Assembly (NCBI RefSeq): GCF_051014445.1
Contig: NC_135137.1
Span: 32,799,501 to 32,863,500 of the forward strand
Length of the DNA: 64,000 nucleotides
Direction: 5' to 3'
Source: Colletes latitarsis
Lineage: Eukaryota > Arthropoda > Insecta > Hymenoptera > Colletidae
Shown here: one piece after another, positions 33,607 to 44,791 of the stretch
How the letters are laid out: every line of letters starts with the position of its first letter
How positions within the stretch are numbered: position 1 is the stretch's first letter
Notes under the pieces: model-generated
Database searches by the model: none
What the model was told of the DNA's origin: nothing
What the model saw: only the letters and a program-made list of their open reading frames with translations
Translations under genes and position numbers: made by a program

Positions 33607-36585
33607 CACGACACTAATGTGTTATATTAAATGTCGACCTGGTGCATTTCACGAGCAAGATCGTTTCCGAATGCTCATACTGGAAGAATCAAAATTATGT
33701 AAAAAAAAAAAGAAAAAAAAAGAAAAAAAAACACGACAAATGGCGAGTAGCTGTTTATGGAATACAATAATATTATATATATATATTTACAGAATCATGG
33801 GTCAATGATTAATCATGCCTTTGCCAAAGATTTTATGTAACTGGATTTACCTGACGTAACGTTTCGTGCCGTCATATCACGTCAATAACTAAAAATTATA
33901 CATAAATTTTAGATAAAGAATAGTATAGCAATGCAGATGTTCTGAAGTGATAGGCAAGAGGTGTCTTCTTTGGAGAGTTGAAAGGAATCCCCAAATAGAT
34001 TGCTAAATCCATCGAAGACTCTAATCCCTCTATATTAGCAATTTGAGCGAGGACCTTCTCACTGCCTAAAGAGAGTTTTCCTCGTTATGCATTGTTTTAG
34101 AATTTATACTGCTATACTGCTCTAACGGTACCTATTGTATAGAAGTTGTTACACCGTGTCTCGAACGACATCGATTTCTATAACATATTATTTTATACAT
34201 AACATCAATTTGTATGCCTACATTCTTTCCTTGAGATGTTTTCAGGAAAATGTGGTCAATGCTCTACATGTTACTTCGGAACATTTAATTGTTAGCTCAT
34301 TTTATACAAAAACATTTACACGAATAATACGTCATAACGCGTTTAGAACGATTTAGTTGTTCATCTAAAGAAATATACATTTTGTGATTTACCACGGTAC
34401 ATCGTGTATTCGGAACCAACTGTGTTGTCACTATAATGGTTCGACAATTGTGAAACATAAATTGCATTTATACAGAGAACATAACCGCGAAATGTCTCGA
34501 CACTCAACAGTTGTTAAAAAAAAAATGCAAAGCACGTTATATTAATACTATATAAAGTTTAAGCTTTATTTTTTTTTTTTTTTTTTGTAAAAATATGCTT
34601 TGCGCGTAAATACTGCAAAGTAACAATTTTCAACGCAGTATTATTACGTAATGCGCTTTTAGTGCGTTTATCATGTATACTTTCGTCAATCCAGTAACCG
34701 AATGTTCAGGATATTAAATCCAGAGGCGGCAAATGTCGATTGGTTTCCAAATTATTTAAAATAATTTTAAAAAAGAAAGAAAATCTCAGTACAGTCTTTT
34801 GTATTTTTGAATCTAGTATAATATACTTCTTACGTTATTTCTTCATTATTATAAGTTTACGTTAAACAGAACTGACATAAAATGGAAGAATGAGAAATAT
34901 AAGAATCAATTCTAGTAGTCCATCTTATTTAAGTTGTTCTTTTTTATTATTGTTAAATTAAATACTGTTTGTAAACACTATTTCTATCGTCTTCGTTAAA
35001 TACTATTATTAACTCAGAAATTACAATCGATATAAAATAACTCAAATCAGTGATCTATTCAATGAAAATCAATTAAAAAAGATGAGAATTTATAATATAC
35101 AAATTTAATCATTTTTATTACAGAAACATGGTTAGTTTTTAAAGTATGAATACAGATAAATAATTTGAAACTTGTATAATCGATACATTGCATTAATATT
35201 TTGCACTAATTAATATACCGTATTAGTTAATATTTTTATTGGTCCGTTTAATATTTCTTTATTCAATTTATAAAATTTGATTGATTGCAAAAACAAAAAT
35301 ATGAATATACGTCACATTGGTCAAATCTAAGTTTCGCAGGTATAGTCAGTAACAATATTTTAATGTTATATAAAGTTTAAAGAAAACTGGAATAAAAAAT
35401 ATTCTAACGAAGTTTATAAATTAAACTGCGTAAAGAAATAAATTTATTTTCATCCTACAATCTGTTGCATATTTTTTACAAACGGCATTTGCTCTGAGAA
35501 ATATTTGCCTCTTGGTGCTATACTTGCCTACATGAACAATGAAGTTCCTTTTTTCGAGTATAATGGAATATATAAATAGAAACGCAAGTAAATGAAACGA
35601 AAATTTCTATATTATCGAATCCTGAACATGCCTGGTAACTTAAAAATTATCAATATTCATAGATAATAAAACCAATAGCCAATATAAGATACTCTCACAA
35701 GTAATATTTGCAAGAATACAAATATTTATAATCGTACATACAAACAATATAATGTAAGAAATATTCTATTGCTGTTTAATTAATGCCAATGCTGTTTTGT
35801 TAAATCTCCACTTTAAACACACAGTTGGAATAAAGAAATCTACTACTCTTTGTAACAAAGGACTGATAGTGCAAAAAAGACTTACCTGTTTACATAAAAT
35901 CTTTGCTACTTTTAAACACTAATAATTCCTTAATGATAAAATACGAATTATTATAAATACATTACTATGTACATGTATAAAATATTTAATAACATTATTA
36001 GTTGATATTATTAATTATAATAATAATTATTATTATTATATTATTGCATTAAAATACTTATTAAATTGTAAATTACCCTGTAATTTTTTTTAGCGCTCTT
36101 TTTAAGTATACCTGTATAATCAGATTCTAACGTATTTAACTTTGTTACAAATTGCAGAGTTTTTGATGTCTATTATCTTAATTGTATACCTGCAGAAGTA
36201 TGATGATACAAGAATCTTAAAATATTTAAATTGTTATTACGCATATAACTTTTTTATTTTATTTTAGATAACTGACACTTTGCACCTCACGTTCGACCAG
36301 CGTTAACAAACAAATTTAGCATGTTCGAAAATTATATTACATTATAAAATTTAACTGTTCAGCAATTTTAAGAATATACATAACATATTCAGCATTTTTT
36401 TAAATATATTGCACCATCATCATCCAATGTTATCTCTATAAAATTACATAGAAATATATCGTATAATTTTTAAAATATAAGAACAAAATAACAGTTTCAT
36501 TTCATTTTCGCACTATGTATTCAAATAAAAATTAGCAAGGGACTATAGTAGTCTATACATTTCACATAAAATTTTATTAATTGCT
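33607..36585. other. 3' untranslated region of RhoGEF2 and intergenic DNA
   Basis: It begins as the 3' UTR, including an A-rich tract (33699-33732) and a short TA run (33773-33786). The length of the UTR cannot be set from sequence; a first AATAAA occurs only near 35391. A T-run lies at 34568-34586. The remainder is AT-rich without coding signal. Confidence 0.55.
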
Positions 36586-37870
36586 TGTGGCGTCGCCTCC
36601 CATGCTCGCCACCAAAGGGGTCGCGCTCTCACAAGCGCTCGATCGACCCCTCGGTTGCTATATATGTATATTTATGATAACCTATGCAAGGCGGATCGCA
36701 GCCAATTCGCTAATATTATTTAGTTTTTAATTAATAATTGCATTACCCAGCTAAGAGCGATACGATTATTAATTAAACTCTAAATAATATTACCCAGGTC
36801 TCACCACGAGGAGGTTGCTGCGAGTGGAGACCCAAAGAGAGATAGATGGAATCCAAGTTCCATCGATCTCCCTTTCACATCCTTAGAAACTAGATTAGTC
36901 ATGCCAAGTAATTATTTTGTTTAAAAAGGGATGAAGCTAAATTATTGGAGACGCGACGCGACGCGATGCTGAACCGTGCAGCAGATCTTCGGATCGAATC
37001 AACACTACCCTTGGTAGATTGATTTCTATTTCTAGAAATCGATCTATCATTGGCAGGTGACTAGATCTTTCGGACAAACTGGACGGCCGATCACATGTTT
37101 CGTTCGACAAAACAGCGGTGACCGAAGCAAGAAACGAGAGAACGAGTCGAGAGAAGCTACTTGTTAAATAATTACTTGGCAACATTGGGAGACGCATACA
37201 ATAGGGACTTAAAATTAACGTCGAAGCTCAAGTCTAGTCAAGTTGAAGCTAAAATTCGGACGATAGAAGGAAACAAAGTTCCTTGATTTAGTTGTACCAA
37301 GCAATTATGTGGTTAAAAAGAGGGATGAAGCTAAATCGTGGGATACGCGACGCGATGCTGTACCGTGCAGCGGATCCGAGGATCGAACCTACTGCCCTTG
37401 CTAACTCGATCTCAACAAGAAAACAGAGAACTGCAACTCCGAATCGAGGTCTCCATTTCTCCAACGCAACCCGCCGGGAGCCCGAAGGACCCGACTTAGG
37501 CTGTCTGACAAAGAGAGAGTACCTGAAACGGTGTCGACTTCCGCTGGAAGGTATGCGTTTCCGCAGAATACGGAAACTCCATACCTTCCAGCGAAGTGCC
37601 GTTTTCCCTCAATCAAGCTTACCAAGGGAAGGCGATTAGATCTTTCGGACCAGATACACGGCCGATCACATGTTTCAATCGATGAAACAGCGGTGACCGA
37701 AGCTAGGAACGAGAGAACGAAAAAACGAGAAGCTACTTATTGAATAATTGCTTGGTAAAACGCGAAAATATGTACAATAAAGAAATCTTCGACGTTAATT
37801 TTAAGATTCGCGACGAAGCTTAAGACTAATCAACTTGGAATTAGAAGTCCCCCGGCGGTTGTGGCGTACT
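36586..37870. repeat. GC-rich repeat block with internal duplication and hairpins
   Basis: It stands out from AT-rich flanks. Three hairpins are visible. The first has ggggtcg...cgacccc at 36617-36650. The second has 28-base arms at 36711-36738 and 36765-36792 with two mismatches. The third has arms of about 22 bases at 37542-37563 and 37571-37593 (cgctggaaggtatgcg and its complement). Bases 36905-37195 and 37297-37755 are related direct copies sharing gggatgaagctaaat, ggccgatcacatgttt, aacagcggtgaccgaagc and gagaagctactt. The second copy has an extra segment of about 200 bases holding the third hairpin. The 19 bases at 37207-37225 recur inverted at 37786-37804. Probably a nested or rearranged mobile element; family unknown. 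Confidence 0.7.
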
Positions 37871-38069
37871 CCCTCGATGTCCTTGCGATTAATCTAAAAG
37901 ACTGAAATCAAAACTAATATTTATATTAGTGAGATATGGAAAGAAATTAAACAAAATGTTACAAGAATTTAAGTTGAAACATAAAAATAAAAATCTTATA
38001 TTAATCAGTGTCATCGAAACAAATATAGAATTATATCAATAATTAATTATCAATAATTATATTAATAAT

Positions 38070-38222
38070 GGAAGAAACTTGGATCGAGACACCAGATTGA
38101 ATCAACCCCAAACAATCAAACGAAATGGAAGAATCAAAATAATAAATACAATAATGAAAGAAATTTGGATTGAGACATCAAGTTGTATCAACCCCAAACA
38201 ATCAAACGAAATGGAAGAATCT
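38070..38222. repeat. 86-bp tandem duplication
   Basis: Two copies with period 86. The strongest shared part is atcaaccccaaacaatcaaa followed by cgaaatggaagaat, at 38101 and 38187. A-rich flanks. Open frames across it on both strands are by-products of the repeat. Confidence 0.85.
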
Positions 38223-38702
38223 AACAAAGTACCTCCGCAGATCATTACGAGAATTCGAGCAAGAACGTAAAAATAGAAATTCATGAAATTCTATAGAAAC
38301 AAATATAGTATATGATTAAAAACAATATTACATTATTACACCCTGCAATATTATACATATCAAAGCAATCACATAAATTCGAAAAATAAGATAAAAGTAG
38401 AAACAGAGAAAAGGAACATTCATAATAACCAAATAAAATCAGATAGATAAATAAACAAATGAAAATAATAAAATAGTAGGTGGAGTAGACTTACTACTTG
38501 TTGTCAGTAGGATAGGATAGTTACCACATAGGATGGTTACCACTGGGCCAACTGTAAAATAAGAAAATATTCACATTATAGCAACATCAGTTAGACAAGC
38601 AAGGCAAAATCAGTTTATTGAAGAGAAATTGGTATCAAATGATAGAATAGAAGAGGGGAGAGAATTTTTAAACAGTTCTTACCGTTGGTCATCACCGTCC
38701 GG

Positions 38703-38834
38703 CACTGGTCAGTAATGGTCAGTAGTGGTCAGTAGTCGAATCTGCACTGGTCAGTAGTGGTCAGTTCTGGTCAGTTCTAGTCAGTCCTGGTCAGTCCTGG
38801 TCAGTCCTGATCACTCCTGGTCCCCCCAGTGGTC
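38703..38834. repeat. GGTCAGT minisatellite
   Basis: About a dozen imperfect ten-base units of the type tggtcagtcc / tggtcagtag. It is followed by a short perfect hairpin at 38878-38896 (cccctgga tgc tccagggg). Confidence 0.85.
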
Positions 38835-39607
38835 AGCGCTCCACGAATGGCCTGACTTAGGCCCGCGAGACCCGGTTCCCCTGGATGCTCCAGGGGTACT
38901 GAAGAATTTGTCCAGCGGTAGTCTTCGAGTGGGGAAGTCGAAGAGTGGGGAGACAGTGTCAACGTCAAGAGTTAAGAACCGCTTGGTCTAAAGAACAATA
39001 CTATTTCGATTAGTCCCATCTCTTGACCATTTCTGGATCTTAACTGGACCGCTGAGCTTGATGTCAACCTCACTGTTGACCACCAGTGACCATAAGCTAG
39101 TTATTGTTGATCATCGACCCATTAAAACTATTACGAAGATTAAAGTCTTCTTACGAGGATCCCCTTACAATTTGATGCATGATCTTTTTAACATTTTGTT
39201 CCACTTTGAAAGAGTGTATCTCATGTTATAAAACACTCGTGGTACAGCGATAGCGTTCATCCCACTAGTGATAGGCCTATTCTTTACCTCGTTTATATGT
39301 AATAGGTATACATGGGTTAGAAAATAAAAATGCATGGGCAGTTGAGACTCAAAATCGTATGCAGGTTGACACAAATCGAATTTCAACTGTTTCGAAAGCA
39401 AAAAAGAAAGACTCACATTCGCCTTCTTTCTTGAATTCCCGAAGCTGTCCAAAGCACCTAAGCTCATGCACATATGGCTGTGGCTTGGTGTGCGTAATTG
39501 GAGGGGTATATTTTTAGATTTCTCAAGACACATATGTATAACCTCCGTATCTGTAGTATTACTCATTTTCTATTCCTTAATTTTTATCAATACGTGTCTT
39601 TTTGTAG
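38835..39607. other. intergenic DNA, no supported gene
   Basis: An open frame on the minus strand (39165-39566, 133 codons) has no recognisable domain and runs through unstructured sequence. I do not call it a gene. See the exon-like stretch that follows. Confidence 0.45.
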
Positions 39608-39733
39608 ATCAGTTCGAACAATTGTCATACCGAGCGAAAAATTCGGATACGATTTTAGCGTCCTCGTCAGATGAGAAACTATTCACTGAATTAGTATTGA
39701 TGGGCAGCAGCTGTAGTGTGTGCGTAAATACAT
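39608..39733 (+). other. exon-like orphan stretch
   Basis: Bounded by a good acceptor (gtgtctttttgtag, AG at 39606-39607) and a strong donor (T|GTGAGT at 39734). It is open throughout in one frame (41 full codons; start QFEQLSYRAKNSDTILASSS, end SCSVCVNT). No partner exon or homology is recognised. It could be an exon of an unannotated transcript, a 5' leader exon of the next gene, or a transposon remnant. Confidence 0.3.
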
Positions 39734-39957
39734 GTGAGTTGCGGTGTACGTATTAATGAGATACATCCTTAGGTATTTTAATAATCTTGAAATTTTTAAA
39801 TAATCTTAATCGATTAATTACTCCAATGAAATTAATCGATTAATAAAATTTCTGTAATTTCATTTTCTATCTCACTTTCTCTTGTGTTCATTTCTAGAGC
39901 CCCTCTAGAGCCCCAGAGAAACGGGCCGAAAAAATACATTAGGTGAAAGGTCTACTC

Positions 39958-40080
39958 CTTGTCTGCGGTATAACGACTACTACTGACTTCTGCCAGCCTC
40001 CGTTGGCCTCTGCTGGTCTCTGCTGGCCTCTGATGATTTCTGCTGACCACTGCTGATCTTCGTTGACAACTACTGACATG
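39958..40080. repeat. CTGCTGGTCTCTG-type minisatellite
   Basis: Imperfect 10-11 base units, mostly of the form ctctgctggc or tctgctgatc, over about 120 bases. On the opposite strand the units look similar to those at 38703-38834 (CAG-AC/GG-CAG words). Confidence 0.65.
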
Positions 40081-40285
40081 ATATATGCATATATATATTA
40101 AAACTTTGTATAATGTAAATTTATGGCAATAAATGATATAATTTCAAAGAATTCTATGTGTTCTCATCATTTTTACCTTTCTTTTCCTCTCCCCATTATT
40201 CCCTTAGCTATAAGATACATGCCACCTCTTCGCAAGGCCGCCTGCATGTTTGAAATATTCCGGGCACTTTGGAAATTCAGATGGC

Positions 40286-40656
40286 AAAACGCCCAAATTT
40301 GTCACGGAATAGTTCGTTACCATCAACGCTAGATGGCGCCTATTTCTCGACCTCAAACCCTCTGGTGTTAAAACGCCCAAGCTTGTCGAGATATCCATCT
40401 AGCGTAGACGAGACAAACTATTCCACGACAAACTTGGGCGTTTTAGCACCAGAGGGCCTGAGGTCGGTAAATAAGCGCCATCTAGCGTTGATGGTAACGA
40501 ACTATTCCACGACAAACTTGGGCGTTTTAGCACCAGAGGGTTTGAGGTCGAAAAATAAGAGCCATCTAGCGTTGATGGTAACGAACTATTCCACGACAAA
40601 CTTGGGCGTTTTAACACCAGAGGGTTTGAGGTCGAAAATAAGTGTCATCTAGCGGC
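40286..40656. repeat. 84-bp tandem array, arms in opposite orientation, with CTCF-like cores
   Basis: The motif aaaacgcccaa recurs inverted at 40286 and 40370 (spacing 84). The direct-orientation motif aactattccacgacaaac starts at 40416, 40500 and 40584 (spacing 84 each). So about one and a third units face one way and nearly three face the other, meeting near 40390-40415. Each unit holds cgctagatgg or its complement; 40327-40340 (cgctagatggcgcc) and 40475-40487 (gcgccatctagcg) contain the full CTAGATGGCGC core, and 40393-40404, 40559-40571 and 40642-40654 are variants. Because 84 is divisible by three, long open frames run through it on both strands. They are not genes. Confidence 0.9.
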
Positions 40657-40796
40657 CAGCTAGTAAACTAATATCAATGATTGCCTAACCATATACAACT
40701 TCAGAACTTAACCTTAATAATATAATCGCTAGCATTATTTAAAATCTTTTGCACTGTTACTTTCGCATTGAAATTAATGTTTTAATATAGGTCATT

Positions 40797-41943
40797 ATGT
40801 CTCTTCTTCGTAGAGCACAGGTTAGATTCGATTATGTAATTTTAAATCATTTGTTATTATGATATTTTACAGTTTATATTTATTCCATACCAATGGTTCC
40901 TCTTTATTTACTACACATATATTTTATCGAGTTTAATGATCTATCTTTTTCAATAACTCTTGTTTGAACATGATTACAATGTATATATGAAAAACATTTT
41001 CGTTACTTATACTGTAAATGTTATATTTACAAGTAATATTTATATTGATTTATTGAATTAGTTTGGAAACGATATATTGAACATTTAGAAAAAGTCCTGT
41101 ATATGTCATTAATATTCTTAATTGCATATTTTATTTTTAGCAATGGGCTACATTTACACGCATGTGGCATATTTATGACGCAAAATGGCAAGATCCTTAT
41201 AAAAGTGCACCTTTGATAAAACATTACCTCATGGGTTTATATAAACCCATATATCATCCACTGAGTAAGTATAATTAATTATATAAATGTATAATTATCA
41301 TAACATTTACTTATATTTAAAAATATTATCCTTATAAAAGTTATGAGTAACTAATATATAAAAGTTCTAGTATTTGTAAAAATAAAATGTATCATTATTA
41401 ATATACCTTAAGTTAAAATGTATTTTATAAACATTATAATACATTTGTATTATTAATATGATTATATTTAATTTAGTTATTTCTGTATAGATGATTGCGG
41501 TGACCATGTTATAGTAATAAATAGCAAAGAAATTGCATTAGCTGGGGATGAATGGCAAAAACGTGTATATTTTCATCATACTGGCTACCACGGAGGTCAA
41601 AGTTGGACACTTGCTTGGGAATTACATAGCATAGATCCAACAATGGTAAATGATACTTTTAAGTTTCTTGTAATAACAATACAATTAATATATTTATGTA
41701 CATGCATAGATCGTGAAGAAAGCAGTTTATTCGTCAATGGATGGAAATTTACAACGGCGTTATACTATGCAAAGATTGCACATTTTTCCTGATGAAAATA
41801 TACCCGAAGAAATGTTAGAAAACGTTACTAACCAAATCAGGCATTTACGACCTGTTCCAGTCAGATTGGATCATATTCCAGAAATAGAAAAAGATAACTT
41901 CCCGCGTCTACTACACTATCCAATCGATCACGTGCTGAAATAA
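40797..41943 (+). CDS. mRpL13: mitochondrial large ribosomal subunit protein L13 (uL13m)
   Basis: Nuclear-coded subunit of the mitochondrial 54S/39S large ribosomal subunit. Four exons: 40797-40820 (MSLLRRAQ), 41141-41264, 41491-41645 and 41710-41943, all joins in phase, stop TAA at 41941. The product is 178 residues, the size expected for this family. Family landmarks include WHIYDAKWQDPYKSAPLIKH near the start, the CGDHVIVIN core, YFHHTGYHGG, and VYSSMDGNLQRRYTMQRLHI. The first exon is only eight codons. A short basic N-terminus (MSLLRRAQ) fits retention without a long cleaved presequence. The stop lies 182 bases from that of the convergent mRpL52 gene; a variant polyadenylation signal ATTAAA is at about 41957. 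Confidence 0.95.
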
Positions 41944-42125
41944 AATGATATAATGATTAAATATGTAAACTAATTAAGCATTTTAAAAGTATCACTTTTT
42001 TTTTCATACGAATATTACAAGCAGCAAATCCATTTTCAGAAGAGTAATAAGCAACATAGCATTGTTATTCAATACATTTTATTATTTACATGTAAATACA
42101 GATATACCATATTGATTAAAAAACA

Positions 42126-42819
42126 TTATTCACTATCTACTAATAATTGTCCTTTTTGTTTCAATTTACTTTCTAGAATCTTTTGTTTTCTTTCATTTTC
42201 CTCTCTTTCTAATCTAGCATGTTTTTCTACCGCATGATCAATTTCACCAACTAGTTGTATGACTCTCCTCTGCAAATAAGGTAATTTGTTAATATTACTA
42301 TCATCTTTTAAAAACGAAAGATGATTATTTAATTGGAAAATGTACCGCATATTCTTGGTGCCTTTTAATACGTATTAATTGGTTTGAGCCATATGGTACA
42401 GGTCTATTATCTTTGAATGAATAATCTGGTAAATCAGTCAATGGACCACGAACATTAGGATTGGCCAATAATCCCTTCCTACAATCATTTCATAACCTTA
42501 AATTTTTGTATACATATAAAATTGCACATTTCCGTAAAGTATAATCTTACTTTTTCCTCCAAACTTGATTTAAATATGTTATAGAAGATGTATGAAATTC
42601 ACCAACTGTAGTAGCCAAATCTGCAAATAAGAAGAATTGTAATTGTATTGTCTATTCATGTATTTCAAATCTAAACACATTTCATATTATAAACAAATGA
42701 AAATACTCTACATTTCTGATTCAAAATATTGTAAAACAGGTATGAATTCAATGATTTTTTATTTACTAACTTGTACAACGAGAAGCACGCAACATCATCA
42801 ATATCCTAGTTAACGACAT
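42126..42819 (-). CDS. mRpL52: mitochondrial large ribosomal subunit protein L52 (mL52)
   Basis: Subunit of the mitochondrial large ribosomal subunit. Exons in coding order: 42771-42819, 42551-42620, 42346-42478 and 42126-42269, giving 131 residues. Start MSLTRILMMLRASRCT is a typical import-type N-terminus. The core reads KKKGLLANPNVRGPLTDLPD then YSFKDNRPVPYGSNQLIR, and QEYARRVIQLVGEIDHAVEK across the last junction, matching the family pattern of G-P-L-T-x-L-P-D, a Y/W-S segment and a basic helix. The intron 42270-42345 (76 bases) stays open in frame. Read through it would wrongly give a product starting inside the intron. AATAAA on the minus strand at 42078-42083 fits its 3' end. Confidence 0.93.
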
Positions 42820-43323
42820 TTCATTTGATTAAAATATTTAATGAATATTTAAAGTAATCGAATAGTACATTTATAATATCGTCTCTGCAAATACTACAAT
42901 CATAAAATACGCATCACGACATAGATATGCGTATTATACATTCCAGTGGACGGAACACTTGAGCAATGAAATCAACCTTTCATTACTCAACTTTGTGGCA
43001 TTATTTTTGTCTCATTTCGTAAATTGATTAGATCGTTAAAGGGTTAAATAATTTTTTATCATTGAACGAGGTATAATCCGCGTAGTGTAGCATTTGTGTT
43101 ACAGATATAGGAACATTTAGTTGCAGAAGCGTTGGCATTACTCGGATCGGTTACACTTTTCATCCCTCTGGTAGAAAGTTCAAGAAACTTCGTTATTCTC
43201 TGGTCAGCGACCAACTTCAAATCTGTTATTATTTTCGTACGGACTGTCGTGGTATGGATGCACGTAGTGCATGTCGAATTTAGAAGGTGGAACGTTGTGT
43301 ATTTCTAAAACGTTGAATTTAAA
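42820..43323. promoter_or_regulatory. shared 5' region of mRpL52 (-) and ANKRD54 (+)
   Basis: 504 bases between two start codons in divergent orientation, with no other gene between. Likely a bidirectional promoter including both 5' leaders. I see no TATA box placed convincingly for either gene. A short inverted pair (gagcaatgaaa / tttcattactc, 42961-42988) lies in the middle. Confidence 0.6.
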
Positions 43324-44791
43324 ATGACGTCCGTGGACTCCGGCGTTGAAACGGGTAACGATTCAAACGATAGTTCGATCGTTCAGTATGAAAATCTATC
43401 GTCAAACCAAATTGACAATGTCAGTTCGACTGTTGCGACTACAAACAGCACCCAGAAAAAAGTACACGAAAACGAATCAGGTACTTTCCATATTGAATTT
43501 GGGCCTCTTGGTTTACGTTCACCGATTTCATCCTTATGCAATATGCGTAATTTATATAATGTTATACCAGTTATTATTTAAAGTTTATAATGATTTATGT
43601 TTTTTTCAAGGATCTATGTACCACAGAAAAATGAAATCATTTTGTGCATCGTTCAGAAGTCGTCATTATGTCACTTGCACTAATATCAGAGATCCTTTCC
43701 TAGAGCATAAAATGCGACTAGCAGCAGCCACAAATAATACTAGTATGATGAGAAGGCTTTTATGTAGTGGTGTATCACCTAACAATCACGATGAAAAAGG
43801 AAGAACTGCTCTACACGTTGTTTCCTGCAGGTGAATTTGACAAAATTTAAACGAAATGAAATTTCTCTCTTTCGATTAAATTTGCAATTTGTGTAATTTA
43901 TATACAGGGTGTTCGGCCACTGATGGAAAAAATTTTAATGGGAGATTCTAGAGGCCAAAATAAGACGAAAATCAAGAATACGAATTTGTTGATTGAAGCT
44001 TCGTTAAAAAGTTATTAACGTTTAAAATTCAGCTTGTGGAACGGCAATCTACGAACAGCTGCGTACGCGTGATAGTGGTTCTCACTCACAAAACTGTAAG
44101 ACTGTCGATACGTCAGTAAGTAGAGTTTCTCATGCTGAATGAGAACCACTGTCATGCGCACGCAGCTGTTTGCAGATTGCCGTTCTACAGGCGGAACTTT
44201 AAACGTTAATATCTTTTTAACGAAGCCTCAATCAACAAATTGGTATTCTTGATTTTCGTCTTGTTTTGGCCTCCAGAATCTCTCATTAAAATTTTTCCCA
44301 GGAATGGCCGAACACCCTGTATATGTAAATATAAACGTGTACCGGATACGGATTTTTTTTTTTACAGGGGTTACACAGAAATGGCTAAGTTATTATTAGA
44401 ATATGGTGCAGATCCCAATCAGCACGATTACTTAGGCAATACTCCATTACACTTTGCAGCTGTAGCGTGTCAAATATCGATGGTTACATTGCTTGTAAAA
44501 GCAGGGGCGGATATATTAACCCATGGCTATAGTCCATTACAATTAGCGCAAACGGAATTAAAATTATTACAACATTGTAAGGAGGAGGATATGCTTAGGG
44601 TCAAAGAAGAAATCCATAACATAGTTAATATGTTATTAGCGTATTTGCAAAAGCAGAAAGATGCCCACGAAAAAGTAGAATGCCTGAGTAGTTTTTATTC
44701 GCGTTTATCCCTGTCTAACACATCTGATCAGGTCCAGGATGATGTCAAAGATTTGCTCGCCAATTTAGATGCCCTTAGTATAAAGAGTTAA
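43324..44791 (+). CDS. ANKRD54: ankyrin repeat domain-containing protein 54
   Basis: Three exons (43324-43480, 43611-43830, 44368-44791), in phase, 266 residues, close to the 300 of the mammalian protein. There is a Ser/Asn-rich disordered N-terminus (MTSVDSGVETGNDSNDSSIV), then ankyrin repeats: LRLAAATNNTSMMRRLLCSG, GRTALHVVSC followed by RGYTEMAKLLLEYGADPNQH, and GNTPLHFAAV followed by MVTLLVKAGADILTHGYSPL. A helical C-terminus follows (VNMLLAYLQKQKDAHEKVEC). In mammals ANKRD54 (LIAR) shuttles between nucleus and cytoplasm and binds Tec/Src-family kinases; whether this holds in insects is unknown. The second intron carries a transposon (43905-44319). The N-terminal exon is the least certain part of the assignment. 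Confidence 0.92.
43905..44319. mobile_element. palindromic transposon copy 3 in ANKRD54 intron
   Basis: TA-flanked, with the same terminal repeats as copies 1 and 2 (cagggtgttcggccac ... ggccgaacaccctg). The interior differs. It is a second inverted pair, aacggcaatctacgaacagc and onward at about 44040-44090 matched by the complement at about 44137-44188, so nearly all 415 bases fold back on themselves. It lies 48 bases before the acceptor of the last ANKRD54 exon. Confidence 0.88.

Noticed and set aside
36601..36660. A tRNA-like fold in the GC-rich stretch
   Set aside because: The arms pair as a simple hairpin; no anticodon arm, T-arm motif or acceptor stem of a tRNA.
37292..37743. Frames of 70-115 codons in the GC-rich block
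   Set aside because: They follow from the GC-rich, stop-poor repeat sequence and occur on both strands with no homology.
38878..38896. Hairpin as a bacterial-type terminator
   Set aside because: The DNA is eukaryotic nuclear and no U-tract or gene end adjoins it.
39165..39566. 133-codon minus-strand frame as a gene
   Set aside because: No domain, no good start context, and composition like its flanks. It may be a decayed repeat.
40399..40617. Minus-strand repeat protein of 72 codons
   Set aside because: It is an artefact of the 84-bp array whose length is a multiple of three.
42126..42350. 74-codon minus-strand frame taken as a protein starting with Met at 42350
   Set aside because: Its first part is the 76-base intron of mRpL52 (donor GTACAT, acceptor tatttgcag) that happens to stay open. 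The spliced reading gives the conserved EYARRVIQLVGEID block instead.
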